A stretch of DNA of 14,052 nucleotides from Bacteroidota bacterium (GTDB lineage: Bacteria > Bacteroidota > Bacteroidia > Chitinophagales > Chitinophagaceae). A program made the position numbers and the translations under genes. The DNA lies in NCBI GenBank assembly GCA_023386395.1, contig JAEWJV010000302.1:1-14052 (forward strand), given 5' to 3'. Below, piece after piece: positions 1 through 6,885 of this stretch. Numbering within the stretch: position 1 is the stretch's first letter; every line of letters starts with the position of its first letter. The notes below the pieces were generated by a model that did no database searches, had not been told where the DNA came from, and saw nothing but the letters and a program-made list of their open reading frames with translations.

Positions 1-596
1 GTATCAGCCGTAAGCAATGGCGGCAATTTTAATTCAGCCGTCATTTTTGTGTTTACAAAGCCCGGCAAAACACTTACTACATGAACTTTATGTTTATACA
101 AGCGGTTCCTCAATCCGGATAAGTAGGCTGTAAAACCAGCCTTTGCGCTGCCATAAATATAATTGCTTTGCCTTCCCCGCTCTCCCGCCACAGAACTTAT
201 ACCCACAATAGTGCCGCTGTTCCGTTCAGCAAAATTTTCTGCTATTATATTTAAAACAGAAACAGCGCCGGTATAGTTGCTATTAATCATCTTTAAACTC
301 TCATCCCAGTTTTTGCCGGCAGCCAGCGTATCGCTCATATAACCAAATACACAAATAACAATATCCGGTTTTGGAGATAAAGACAAATAAAATGATGAAT
401 GTGTTGCAAAATCCGTTGCATCAAATTCATGTATGGTGCAGTTTACACCATAACGTATGGAGATATCAGATTGTAAAGCCTGCAGGCGTTCTGCATTGCG
501 TGCCGCAAGCTGGATATCGTTTCCTTTCGCGGCCATTTTGCGGGCAATGGCTACGGCCATATCTGATGTGGCTCCTAATATTAAAACTGTTGACAT
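1..596 (-). CDS. dprE2: DprE2-like SDR reductase (polyprenyl-phospho-2-keto-pentose reductase), 3' end cut by window
   Basis: Short-chain dehydrogenase that would reduce the 2-keto intermediate made by the DprE1-like oxidase, giving polyprenyl-phosphoryl-D-arabinofuranose with NAD(P)H. Seen: 198 residues from an ATG at 596, with no stop before the window edge. The nucleotide-binding motif LILGATSDMA lies at residues 5-14, the active-site segment SSVAGERGRQSN at 134-145 and the catalytic YGSAK (Tyr148, Lys152) just after. The SSVAGER...YGSAKAG stretch matches the mycobacterial DprE2 pattern (SSAAGER...YGSTKAG) better than generic SDRs, and the PGFVNTKM segment at 178-185 fits too. About 55 C-terminal residues are missing if it has the usual ~250. 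It is the last visible gene of the minus-strand operon, 104 bases after the dprE1-like gene. Function in the pentose pathway rests on that neighbour and on family resemblance; the product could be another 2-epimer sugar lipid. Confidence 0.85.
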   Translation of the reverse strand, partial: MSTVLILGATSDMAVAIARKMAAKGNDIQLAARNAERLQALQSDISIRYGVNCTIHEFDATDFATHSSFYLSLSPKPDIVICVFGYMSDTLAAGKNWDESLKMINSNYTGAVSVLNIIAENFAERNSGTIVGISSVAGERGRQSNYIYGSAKAGFTAYLSGLRNRLYKHKVHVVSVLPGFVNTKMTAELKLPPLLTAD

Positions 597-700
597 AATA
601 ATTACGCTGTTCCGGTTCTTTATTATCAGCTAATGATACATGGAATTACCGGTTAATTTATATTCGCTGTATAGTAACAGCCAACTAAAATTCCTTTAAT

Positions 701-2035
701 TTATGTAGTTAATTCCAACCTGTCTGATTGAACAGAACGTATTTTGTTCGTAGGGTTATATTTATTTACAATTCTTTTGAATTCATTTAGTTTCGGGTAG
801 CCGGCCTTTAGCACTTCGGGTTTCATGCGTGCATCTTTGCTCATATATAAACGGCCGCCATACTGCAGCACAACCTGGTCAAGTTCATCCAAAAATTCAA
901 ACAAGCCTTTACGTACGGGAAAATCAAGCGCCAGCGTATAACCTTCTTTTGGAAATGAAATGATGCTATCCTGCGTGCCAAACACTTTTAACACCGCAAG
1001 AAAAGAACCAAGCCCTTTATTGCTTATACGCTGCAATATTTCTACCAGGCCCTTCTTTGCTTCAAGCGGCAATACAAATTGATATTGTATAAAACCTTTT
1101 TTACCATAACCACGGTTCCAGTTCAGTATGGCATCAAGCGGGTAAAAGAAAGGTTCATAGCTAACTACATTATTAATTTCTTTCTTAAAATTTTTACCGT
1201 AGTATAAAAAATTGAAAAGCTTTACAGTAAGGCTGTTCAGTACCCATGAAGGAAGATTGATGGGAAACGGGATACTTTTTTTTGCAGGAAGTTTTAATGG
1301 GTCTGATTTTAATTTTTCAGGCAGGTCTTCCGGTTTTGCATGCTCACCTAAAATAAGAATGCTCCTGCCAAAATGTTCTCCTTTCTTTAAACAATCAATC
1401 CAGGCTACAGAATAAGTATAATGCTTATATTCTTCAAACAAGCGAATAATATCATCAAGGCTTTCAGCCTTTATTTGCTTTTGTTTTATATAAGACGTTT
1501 CAATCTTTTTCAACCTGAATTTAACCTTCGTAATTAAACCGGTTAAACCCATGCCGCCGCAGGTAGCTTCAAAAAGATCCGTATTTTTTTCCGGAGAACA
1601 AACAATAGTTGAACTGTCGGCCAGTATTAACTGCATCTCCATTATATGATTGGAAAATGAGCCGTCAACATGATGGTTCTTTCCATGCACATCGCTGCCT
1701 ACTGCACCGCCGACTGTTATAAATTTTGTTCCCGGTGTTACCGGAAGAAACCAGCCCTTGGGAACAATTATTTCCAATATCTTATCTAATGTAAGCCCGC
1801 TCTGGCATTCCAATATGCCATTTACTGTATCAAAAGAAAGTACCTTATCATATTTTAAAGTGCTGATTGTTTCTTTTGCCAATGAAGCATCACCATAACA
1901 ACGGCCATTTCCACGCGGAATAAATTGATCGCTTTTCTCTACCAGTTGTTCCAACTGCTCATCAAAACTAAAGCTGTGTTCATTGCTTTCCACAACAGGA
2001 TAATTTCCCCAGTTTGCTATGTTCTTTTGCGCCAT
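701..2035 (-). CDS. dprE1: DprE1-like FAD-dependent polyprenyl-phospho-ribose 2-oxidase
   Basis: FAD-linked oxidase (VAO/p-cresol methylhydroxylase fold) expected to oxidise C2 of polyprenyl-phosphoryl-D-ribofuranose; with DprE2 it epimerises ribose to arabinose. Seen, 444 residues, full family length: FAD-binding half with RGNGRCYGD (41-49), VTPGTKFITVGGA (99-111) and SDVHGKNHH (114-122), then a substrate half with AWID (211-214), FIQYQFVLP (315-323) and YMSKDAR (397-403). Compared from memory with M. tuberculosis DprE1, His117, Gln319 and Lys400 line up with His132, Gln336 and the key Lys418. The residue matching Cys387, which benzothiazinone drugs bind covalently, is Ala369 (GYTLALDF). Its ATG overlaps the ubiA stop by one base (TAATG), which suggests translational coupling. 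The family call is strong; the exact lipid and sugar are inferred. Confidence 0.92.
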   Translation of the reverse strand: MAQKNIANWGNYPVVESNEHSFSFDEQLEQLVEKSDQFIPRGNGRCYGDASLAKETISTLKYDKVLSFDTVNGILECQSGLTLDKILEIIVPKGWFLPVTPGTKFITVGGAVGSDVHGKNHHVDGSFSNHIMEMQLILADSSTIVCSPEKNTDLFEATCGGMGLTGLITKVKFRLKKIETSYIKQKQIKAESLDDIIRLFEEYKHYTYSVAWIDCLKKGEHFGRSILILGEHAKPEDLPEKLKSDPLKLPAKKSIPFPINLPSWVLNSLTVKLFNFLYYGKNFKKEINNVVSYEPFFYPLDAILNWNRGYGKKGFIQYQFVLPLEAKKGLVEILQRISNKGLGSFLAVLKVFGTQDSIISFPKEGYTLALDFPVRKGLFEFLDELDQVVLQYGGRLYMSKDARMKPEVLKAGYPKLNEFKRIVNKYNPTNKIRSVQSDRLELTT

Positions 2036-2958
2036 TACTTAAATATTGAAATGTCGGGTAAATAAATTATCAGGTAAAAACTTACAATCCATAACACAAG
2101 TGTTATCTGCAAAAATTTGTCTTTATACAACAGGTCTGTTGGCGAGCCGCTGTCTTTTTCAATAAATGTTATTTGGAGATAGCGCATCAGCCCAACAATA
2201 ACAAATAGGGATGTATAATAAAGCCTGTAAGTGTTCCAGTGCAGCATTACTTCGGGTGAAATAGTGTACATAATATACGCTATGATGATAATGCCTGTAA
2301 ACAATGAAAGCATGGCATTTAAAAATTCAAGATTGTAACCTTTAATAGCTTTGCGCATATCAAGCCCTGAATCAAGTTTAATTAAAACATCATCCCTGCG
2401 TTTTGCAATTGCCATAAACATGGCAAGTAAAAATACCATTATCATTAACCATTGTGATATACCGATTACTGCAATTACACCGCCTGCTTTAATTCTCAGT
2501 ACAAAACCCATTGCCACCAATACTATATCAAGCACTGAAATATTTTTAAGGCCGAGGGAATAACCGAGGTTCATTATAAAATACAGCATTAAAACAAACA
2601 GGAACTTATCTTTTACAAGCGCTGCTATTGCTATGCCCAGCACTACGCAACTTATAAATAATGCAATGGCTGCTTTTTTAGATACAGCGCCGGAAGCAAG
2701 TGGCCTTGCGCATTTAACCGGGTGTTTTTTATCGGCTTCAATATCCATGTAATCATTAATTACATACACCGCGCTGGCAATAAAGGAGAAGGCAATAAAC
2801 CCTGCAAAACACAACAGCAGTTTTTGAACATTGAATACTTCGCCCGAAAAAAATAATGGAAGAAAAATAAAAGAATTCTTGATCCAGTGCTTTGGACGAA
2901 GCAGGCTTAAATAATGTGCTATGGATTTGTTATTTGCTATAGAACCTGACGTAACCAT
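2035..2958 (-). CDS. UbiA-family PRPP:polyprenyl-phosphate 5-phosphoribosyltransferase homologue
   Basis: Integral membrane prenyltransferase-fold enzyme. Its best functional model is mycobacterial Rv3806c, which transfers 5-phosphoribose from PRPP to decaprenyl phosphate, the first committed step towards lipid-linked arabinose. Seen: 307 residues with about eight to nine hydrophobic segments. The UbiA metal/diphosphate motif NDYMDIEAD is at 68-76, followed by KKHPVKCARPLASG (77-90), which matches the EHPTKR-RPIA-type sequence of this subfamily. YSLGLKNISVLDI (133-145) and AKRRDD (185-190) fit its second half. Quinone, heme and chlorophyll UbiA enzymes share the fold, but the tight linkage to dprE1 and dprE2 homologues favours the phosphoribosyl role. 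It begins five bases after the glycosyltransferase stop, and its stop overlaps the dprE1 start. Confidence 0.87.
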   Translation of the reverse strand: MVTSGSIANNKSIAHYLSLLRPKHWIKNSFIFLPLFFSGEVFNVQKLLLCFAGFIAFSFIASAVYVINDYMDIEADKKHPVKCARPLASGAVSKKAAIALFISCVVLGIAIAALVKDKFLFVLMLYFIMNLGYSLGLKNISVLDIVLVAMGFVLRIKAGGVIAVIGISQWLMIMVFLLAMFMAIAKRRDDVLIKLDSGLDMRKAIKGYNLEFLNAMLSLFTGIIIIAYIMYTISPEVMLHWNTYRLYYTSLFVIVGLMRYLQITFIEKDSGSPTDLLYKDKFLQITLVLWIVSFYLIIYLPDISIFK

Positions 2959-2963
2959 TATAA

Positions 2964-4208
2964 TTAGCTTAAGTATTTATTAATGATAGCGCTTAATTTT
3001 TCAACAGATTTTTCCCATGTGTGTGAACCGGCGAAAACGATTCGTTCCGTCCTTAATTTATCGCTGTCTTCAGTAAGCGCTTTTTCAATAAGATCAGCAA
3101 ATTCGACAGGTGAATCTGAAAGGTAAGTAAATGGTTCAAACATGCGCATGGCTTCCGTTCTCGTTGCCACAACGGCTTTGCCTATCGCTAGATATTCATC
3201 AATCTTTAAAGGATAATTTCCCTTGGTGATTTCATTCTTTACCTGCGGATTAATGCAAACGTCGAAAGCCTTTACATAAGCCGGTAATTCCTGTAATTTT
3301 TTTCTTCCCAAAAAATGAATATTGCTGTAGTTATGCAGTTTCGATTTCAGAAAATTGTCCTGCTCCGGGCCTACCAGAACAATATTTGCATTGGAATATT
3401 GTTGGGCAACGGCTGCAATAATTTCCTCATCAAGCCTCTCAATATCAAGAACACCGGTATATCCAATAATAGGGTACGGAATATTCTTTAAATCAACGGG
3501 CATTTCATACGCAGCATCTGCATTAAAAAGCCTGGTATTGCAGCCTTGCCCAATATAGTAAGATGATGCATTGTAACCGCTGCAGTAATTAGCGTAATAT
3601 TCTGAATTGGTAACAACAACATCTGCCTTTTCAATAAGTTCAGGTTCTAAAGTATCGCAATGTTTCTTCCAGTAATCGTAACCTCTTAAATAATCGCGAC
3701 AGTAATAAACATATAAAGAAGGTGATAACAACTCTTTAAGATAGTAACCATTAAAAATATCATTATCGTTAAAGAGTATTATATCCTTAAAACCAAGTTC
3801 TTTAATTGCGGCTTCTATGTCCTTTGCAAAACGTTTGTTATTAACATAGTTAATCTTTTTAAAAACGGTTGTGGAAGGCAGCCAGTTAATGGATTCTATA
3901 ACAGATGCCGGAAAAAACTGCCACATATTCTTTCTTATCTTTTCTATCTTATTGCCGTTTTCCTTAACAAGGTCGTAATGCAACTGAACACCTTCATCTT
4001 TGGTTTTTGAAACCCAGGTTTTGCGGTTCAATGGCTTATTCACATACAAAACCCTGTTATGCTCGGCAAGCCTTGAAGCAATGTCTTTACAGTTGCTTCC
4101 CACATGGTAGTACCATGGCTGTAAGCCAACAATAACTATGTCTTTTCCTTTCAGGGTAAGAAGGTTTGAGACTTGTTTCCCATTAACCTCCGGATATAGA
4201 ACTCGCAT
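2964..4208 (-). CDS. GT4-type (GT-B fold) glycosyltransferase, TuaH-like
   Basis: Cytoplasmic nucleotide-sugar-dependent glycosyltransferase, 414 residues. Seen: an N-terminal Rossmann-like half starting with KDIVIVGLQPWYY (22-34), a mid-region VVVTNSEYYANY (197-208), and a C-terminal donor-binding half with PIIGYTGVLD (246-255), NIVLVGPE (275-282), NIHFLGRK (296-303) and KGNYPLKIDEYLAIGKAVVA (329-348). The last carries the acidic residue (Glu338) in the place of the donor-binding acid of GT4 enzymes. The arrangement resembles TuaH-type transferases of teichuronic acid and exopolysaccharide clusters. The first 20 residues precede the usual start of the fold; no other Met lies close, so the ATG at 4208 is kept. 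It lies 13 bases after the oxygenase gene and 5 before ubiA, so all are probably one transcript. Donor and acceptor cannot be read from the sequence. Confidence 0.85.
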   Translation of the reverse strand: MRVLYPEVNGKQVSNLLTLKGKDIVIVGLQPWYYHVGSNCKDIASRLAEHNRVLYVNKPLNRKTWVSKTKDEGVQLHYDLVKENGNKIEKIRKNMWQFFPASVIESINWLPSTTVFKKINYVNNKRFAKDIEAAIKELGFKDIILFNDNDIFNGYYLKELLSPSLYVYYCRDYLRGYDYWKKHCDTLEPELIEKADVVVTNSEYYANYCSGYNASSYYIGQGCNTRLFNADAAYEMPVDLKNIPYPIIGYTGVLDIERLDEEIIAAVAQQYSNANIVLVGPEQDNFLKSKLHNYSNIHFLGRKKLQELPAYVKAFDVCINPQVKNEITKGNYPLKIDEYLAIGKAVVATRTEAMRMFEPFTYLSDSPVEFADLIEKALTEDSDKLRTERIVFAGSHTWEKSVEKLSAIINKYLS

Positions 4209-4221
4209 TCAATTAAAAGCG

Positions 4222-5037
4222 TTAGTTTTTTGATTTATTTAAACCCTGTAATAAAATTGGTGGTGTAAGCAACTTAATAGCTTCTTTTAAAGAAGTCATT
4301 ACACGGGCTTTTTTATCTTCTTTTCTGTATTTGAAAATGGTATTGTGATCAGCATCGCTAACAGTGGTTTCTTCTACCGGCCTTCCATTTGTATAATAAT
4401 ATAAAGCAAGTGATTTTCTTGATCTTCCTTCGGGGCATTTTACTACGTTTGGATTACCATGCCACGAGGTGCTGGTGGTTGAGAACATTGCCATCCTGTT
4501 AAAGATGGGCAGGATTGATGTACGGCATTCCTTCATATCAAGGTCCCACAATTCAAACTGGCCGCCGTATTCTTCTTTCCAGTCTTCATTTAAATATACT
4601 AATACGTTCAGTCTTCTGTCAAGCTTTGTTCTTGGATGTTTGTTGAAGTCTGCATGTATTTTAAGCATGCCGCCCGGTTGAATCTGGTGGCAGCCACCGC
4701 CATCAAAAAATGGATCGGGGATTAAGTTTTCAATTCCGGTAAGTGCTGACAAAAATTCCAGGAAGGGCTGGGAATTTAAATAATGCATGAGCTCTCTTGT
4801 GGTTTCGCCAAACCTGTACTCGCCTTTTGATGCAAGTTTTATCTGGTTGGCATCATTATATTTAAAGTCTGCATTCTTCGACATATCAGGAAATTCGCCC
4901 AACACTTTCTTTAAAACATCTTCATTAAAGAAGTTGTCAAAGTAAATACTGGGAAATGGATCTGCTGTTGCATACGCATCTTTATGTTGCAATGCAAATG
5001 CTTTCAGCTCTTCGGGGGTACGCGATGTAAAGTTCAT
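4222..5037 (-). CDS. 2-oxoglutarate/Fe(II)-dependent oxygenase, prolyl-4-hydroxylase-like
   Basis: Soluble non-haem iron oxygenase of the double-stranded beta-helix fold, 271 residues. Seen: the iron-binding facial triad HAD (His128, Asp130) and distal His193 in SWHGNPN, with an Arg (Arg205 or Arg207 in GRSRKSLALYYY) at the usual distance to hold the 2-oxoglutarate carboxylate. RRLNVLVYLNEDW (141-153) and EYGGQFELW (156-164) are typical of the P4Hc/2OG-FeII_Oxy_3 group. No signal peptide is visible, so it should act in the cytoplasm. It is the first gene of the minus-strand operon with the sugar-lipid genes, so a hydroxylation of a sugar, lipid or protein acceptor in that pathway is a reasonable guess; the substrate is unknown. 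The ATG at 5037 gives a normal N-terminus and no ribosome-binding site is visible. Confidence 0.85.
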   Translation of the reverse strand: MNFTSRTPEELKAFALQHKDAYATADPFPSIYFDNFFNEDVLKKVLGEFPDMSKNADFKYNDANQIKLASKGEYRFGETTRELMHYLNSQPFLEFLSALTGIENLIPDPFFDGGGCHQIQPGGMLKIHADFNKHPRTKLDRRLNVLVYLNEDWKEEYGGQFELWDLDMKECRTSILPIFNRMAMFSTTSTSWHGNPNVVKCPEGRSRKSLALYYYTNGRPVEETTVSDADHNTIFKYRKEDKKARVMTSLKEAIKLLTPPILLQGLNKSKN

Positions 5038-5186
5038 ATCGGCTATTTTTTTTAATATCGGGGACTAAATTAGAACAGTATAAAAAATTTTATTTTCCTT
5101 TTAAGTGAATATTCCGTTTTATCCTATATGCGTGTTATTTTTAACGTTAAACGATATTCAAACTGTTTCTATAATTTTATAATGAA
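5038..5186. promoter_or_regulatory. Divergent control region between oxygenase operon and GT-C gene
   Basis: These 149 bases separate two outward-reading genes and must hold both promoters unless transcription enters from elsewhere. I see a perfect 12-base palindrome TTTAACGTTAAA at 5140-5151, a possible regulator site. No exact TAnnTTTG element is present on either strand. The nearest candidates are TAATTTAG on the minus strand (complement of about 5065-5072) and TAATTTTA at 5172-5179, which is too close to the plus-strand ATG to serve as its promoter. Confidence 0.4.
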
Positions 5187-6824
5187 ATGAAATCCAATCT
5201 TTCTATTTCCCAAAATAACTGGCTCAGAAATTCAGATTTATTTATCATTATTATCTTTTGCTGCGTTCCGCTTTTTATGAGTTTTCCCTACAGGGTAAAC
5301 ATTTTTCTGTCCTGGGAAGGCGCTTATAGGTTATATCTCGGCCAGGTGCCGTACCGTGATTTTGGTTTGCCTATGGGATTTGGGTATTGGGTAGTGCCGG
5401 CCATGTTCTTTAAAATTTTTGGACCTTATCTTATTTCTTTGGTAAAAGCACAGGTGTTTTTAAATTTTATATGTTGCCTTTCTTTCAGGGGTATATTAAA
5501 TAAATTAAAACTTCAGAATGGCGTTAGGATTGCGGTAATGATTATTTTCTGCCTTTCTTATATACTCCCGAACTTCTGGCCGTGGTATAATAACTCTGTT
5601 ATCATCTGGCAAATTGTGGGACTGAATTTTTTATTAGGCTTTTTGAATGGTGAAGCCAGAAAGAAATATGTTTTTTTATTCTTAAGTTGTTTTTTCCTTT
5701 TCGTTTCATTCTTTACAAAACAGGATGGCGGTTTTTTGGGTTTTGCAATTGCGGCGGCGCTTGTTTTGTATCATGCCATCATTACAAAAAAATGGAAAGA
5801 CCTTTTTCTATTTTTCCTGCTTTACATAATCATCGCTGTGCTGGTAATTTTACCTTTTACTCAATACAGTTTTGGTTATTGGTTTAATCATGGCCAGCCG
5901 CCACACACGGCAAGAATTTCTATTTCCGATATACTGGGTGAACTTTTTGGAGCTTCACAATGGATTAAATTTTATTTACTGTTAATTGCCATTATCGTTG
6001 TATTCAAAATAAAAAATAACCGCAGCTTTTTAACTGACAGGAATGAAATGATTTTCCTGCTGCTTACACTGGGCATTTTAGCCGAAGCATTAATTTTTGG
6101 CGTGACAAGTTATACACCGCCCGATAATAATATTTTCTTTCACAGTTTTGCGCTGTCCTATATTATTACAGGTTTGTCTGGCATTACCTTAATTAACTTC
6201 AATCGCTTTTCTTATTTCGCAGGTTTGGTGGTATTGGTTCTGTTTTGGTGGTCGGCTGGTTACTGGCAATATATTAACAGGATCGCCATGCGCATTTTCC
6301 CTTCTGAAACAGTTGAAAAAAATGATTCGCCATCTGCCGAAAATGTAATCAACCGGTACACTTATATGCTTAACCTCGATTCTAATTATTATGAAGATGA
6401 AAGCACATGGACAACGATAGATTCGCTTAAATCATTTCAAAAAATATATTTGCCGCCTTCCACTATTGCAGGGATACAGCGGTTGAAAAAAATGGATGTA
6501 TTAAAAAATAATAATGCATCTGTTTTAAATATGACTGAATTAACGCCGCTGGATTATGAGTTTGGTTATAAGCTTGAAACCGGGGAAAATCACCCGTTGT
6601 GGGACCATCTTGGCGTTTGCATGTTCAACAAACAATGCGATGATTATTGCAATAAAATTAAAAACAAACAATATGATGTTGTTTTGTTTGAATATATCCC
6701 ATCACTTAATAATTTCTTTCCTTTCAGGATAAGAGATTCCCTGCAGGTATATTATAAAAAAACAGATAGTTTTCTTGCGCCAAGAAGACCAACAAACGGC
6801 ACCATTGAAGTGTATGTAAAATAG
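5187..6824 (+). CDS. Polytopic GT-C-like membrane glycosyltransferase candidate
   Basis: Predicted integral inner-membrane protein, 545 residues, with about 11-12 hydrophobic segments between residues 17 and 360 and a hydrophilic C-terminal domain of about 185 residues (361-545), probably periplasmic. After the first segment comes SWEGAYRLYLGQVPYRDFG (42-60) and then LPMG. An acidic residue in the first outer loop (Glu44) followed by a YxG...YRDF..P.G pattern is typical of GT-C enzymes that take sugars from polyprenyl-phosphate carriers. The C-terminus contains LNMTELTPLDYEFG and ends in LAPRRPTNGTIEVYVK. Divergent to genes for making a polyprenyl-phospho-pentose, it is a plausible transferase for that donor (inference). 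No specific family name is recognised with certainty; an O-antigen ligase-like or unrelated membrane role cannot be excluded. The ATG at 5187 is preceded by an overlapping ATGAAATGA. Confidence 0.7.
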   Translation: MKSNLSISQNNWLRNSDLFIIIIFCCVPLFMSFPYRVNIFLSWEGAYRLYLGQVPYRDFGLPMGFGYWVVPAMFFKIFGPYLISLVKAQVFLNFICCLSFRGILNKLKLQNGVRIAVMIIFCLSYILPNFWPWYNNSVIIWQIVGLNFLLGFLNGEARKKYVFLFLSCFFLFVSFFTKQDGGFLGFAIAAALVLYHAIITKKWKDLFLFFLLYIIIAVLVILPFTQYSFGYWFNHGQPPHTARISISDILGELFGASQWIKFYLLLIAIIVVFKIKNNRSFLTDRNEMIFLLLTLGILAEALIFGVTSYTPPDNNIFFHSFALSYIITGLSGITLINFNRFSYFAGLVVLVLFWWSAGYWQYINRIAMRIFPSETVEKNDSPSAENVINRYTYMLNLDSNYYEDESTWTTIDSLKSFQKIYLPPSTIAGIQRLKKMDVLKNNNASVLNMTELTPLDYEFGYKLETGENHPLWDHLGVCMFNKQCDDYCNKIKNKQYDVVLFEYIPSLNNFFPFRIRDSLQVYYKKTDSFLAPRRPTNGTIEVYVK

Positions 6825-6849
6825 GCGTGAATCATGAAACGCGAAGACA

Positions 6850-6884
6850 AGCTTGTGGCTCGCAGCTAATAGCTTTAAGCTGCT
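6850..6884. repeat. Five tandem 7-base units (RGCTNNN) at a convergent gene junction
   Basis: Five consecutive heptamers can be read without gaps: AGCTTGT, GGCTCGC, AGCTAAT, AGCTTTA, AGCTGCT. The GCT core recurs exactly every seven bases while the other three positions vary. Because AGCT is self-complementary, the array can fold; the longest stem seen is GCAGCT (6862-6867) with AGCTGC (6878-6883). It fills most of the 61-base gap between the GT-C gene and the end of the response-regulator gene, so it may act as a two-way transcription end, but no T-run follows on either strand. Confidence 0.55.
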
Positions 6885-6885
6885 C

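Noticed and set aside
371..598. Open frame of 75 codons on the plus strand over the reductase gene
   Set aside because: It lies fully antisense to the well-supported DprE2-like gene, and its translation has no recognisable domain or signal.
666..681. GCTGT...ACAGC hairpin in the dprE1-dprE2 gap
   Set aside because: A five-base stem with no T-run, expected by chance; the 104-base gap is probably just a loose operon spacer and I see no promoter element in it.
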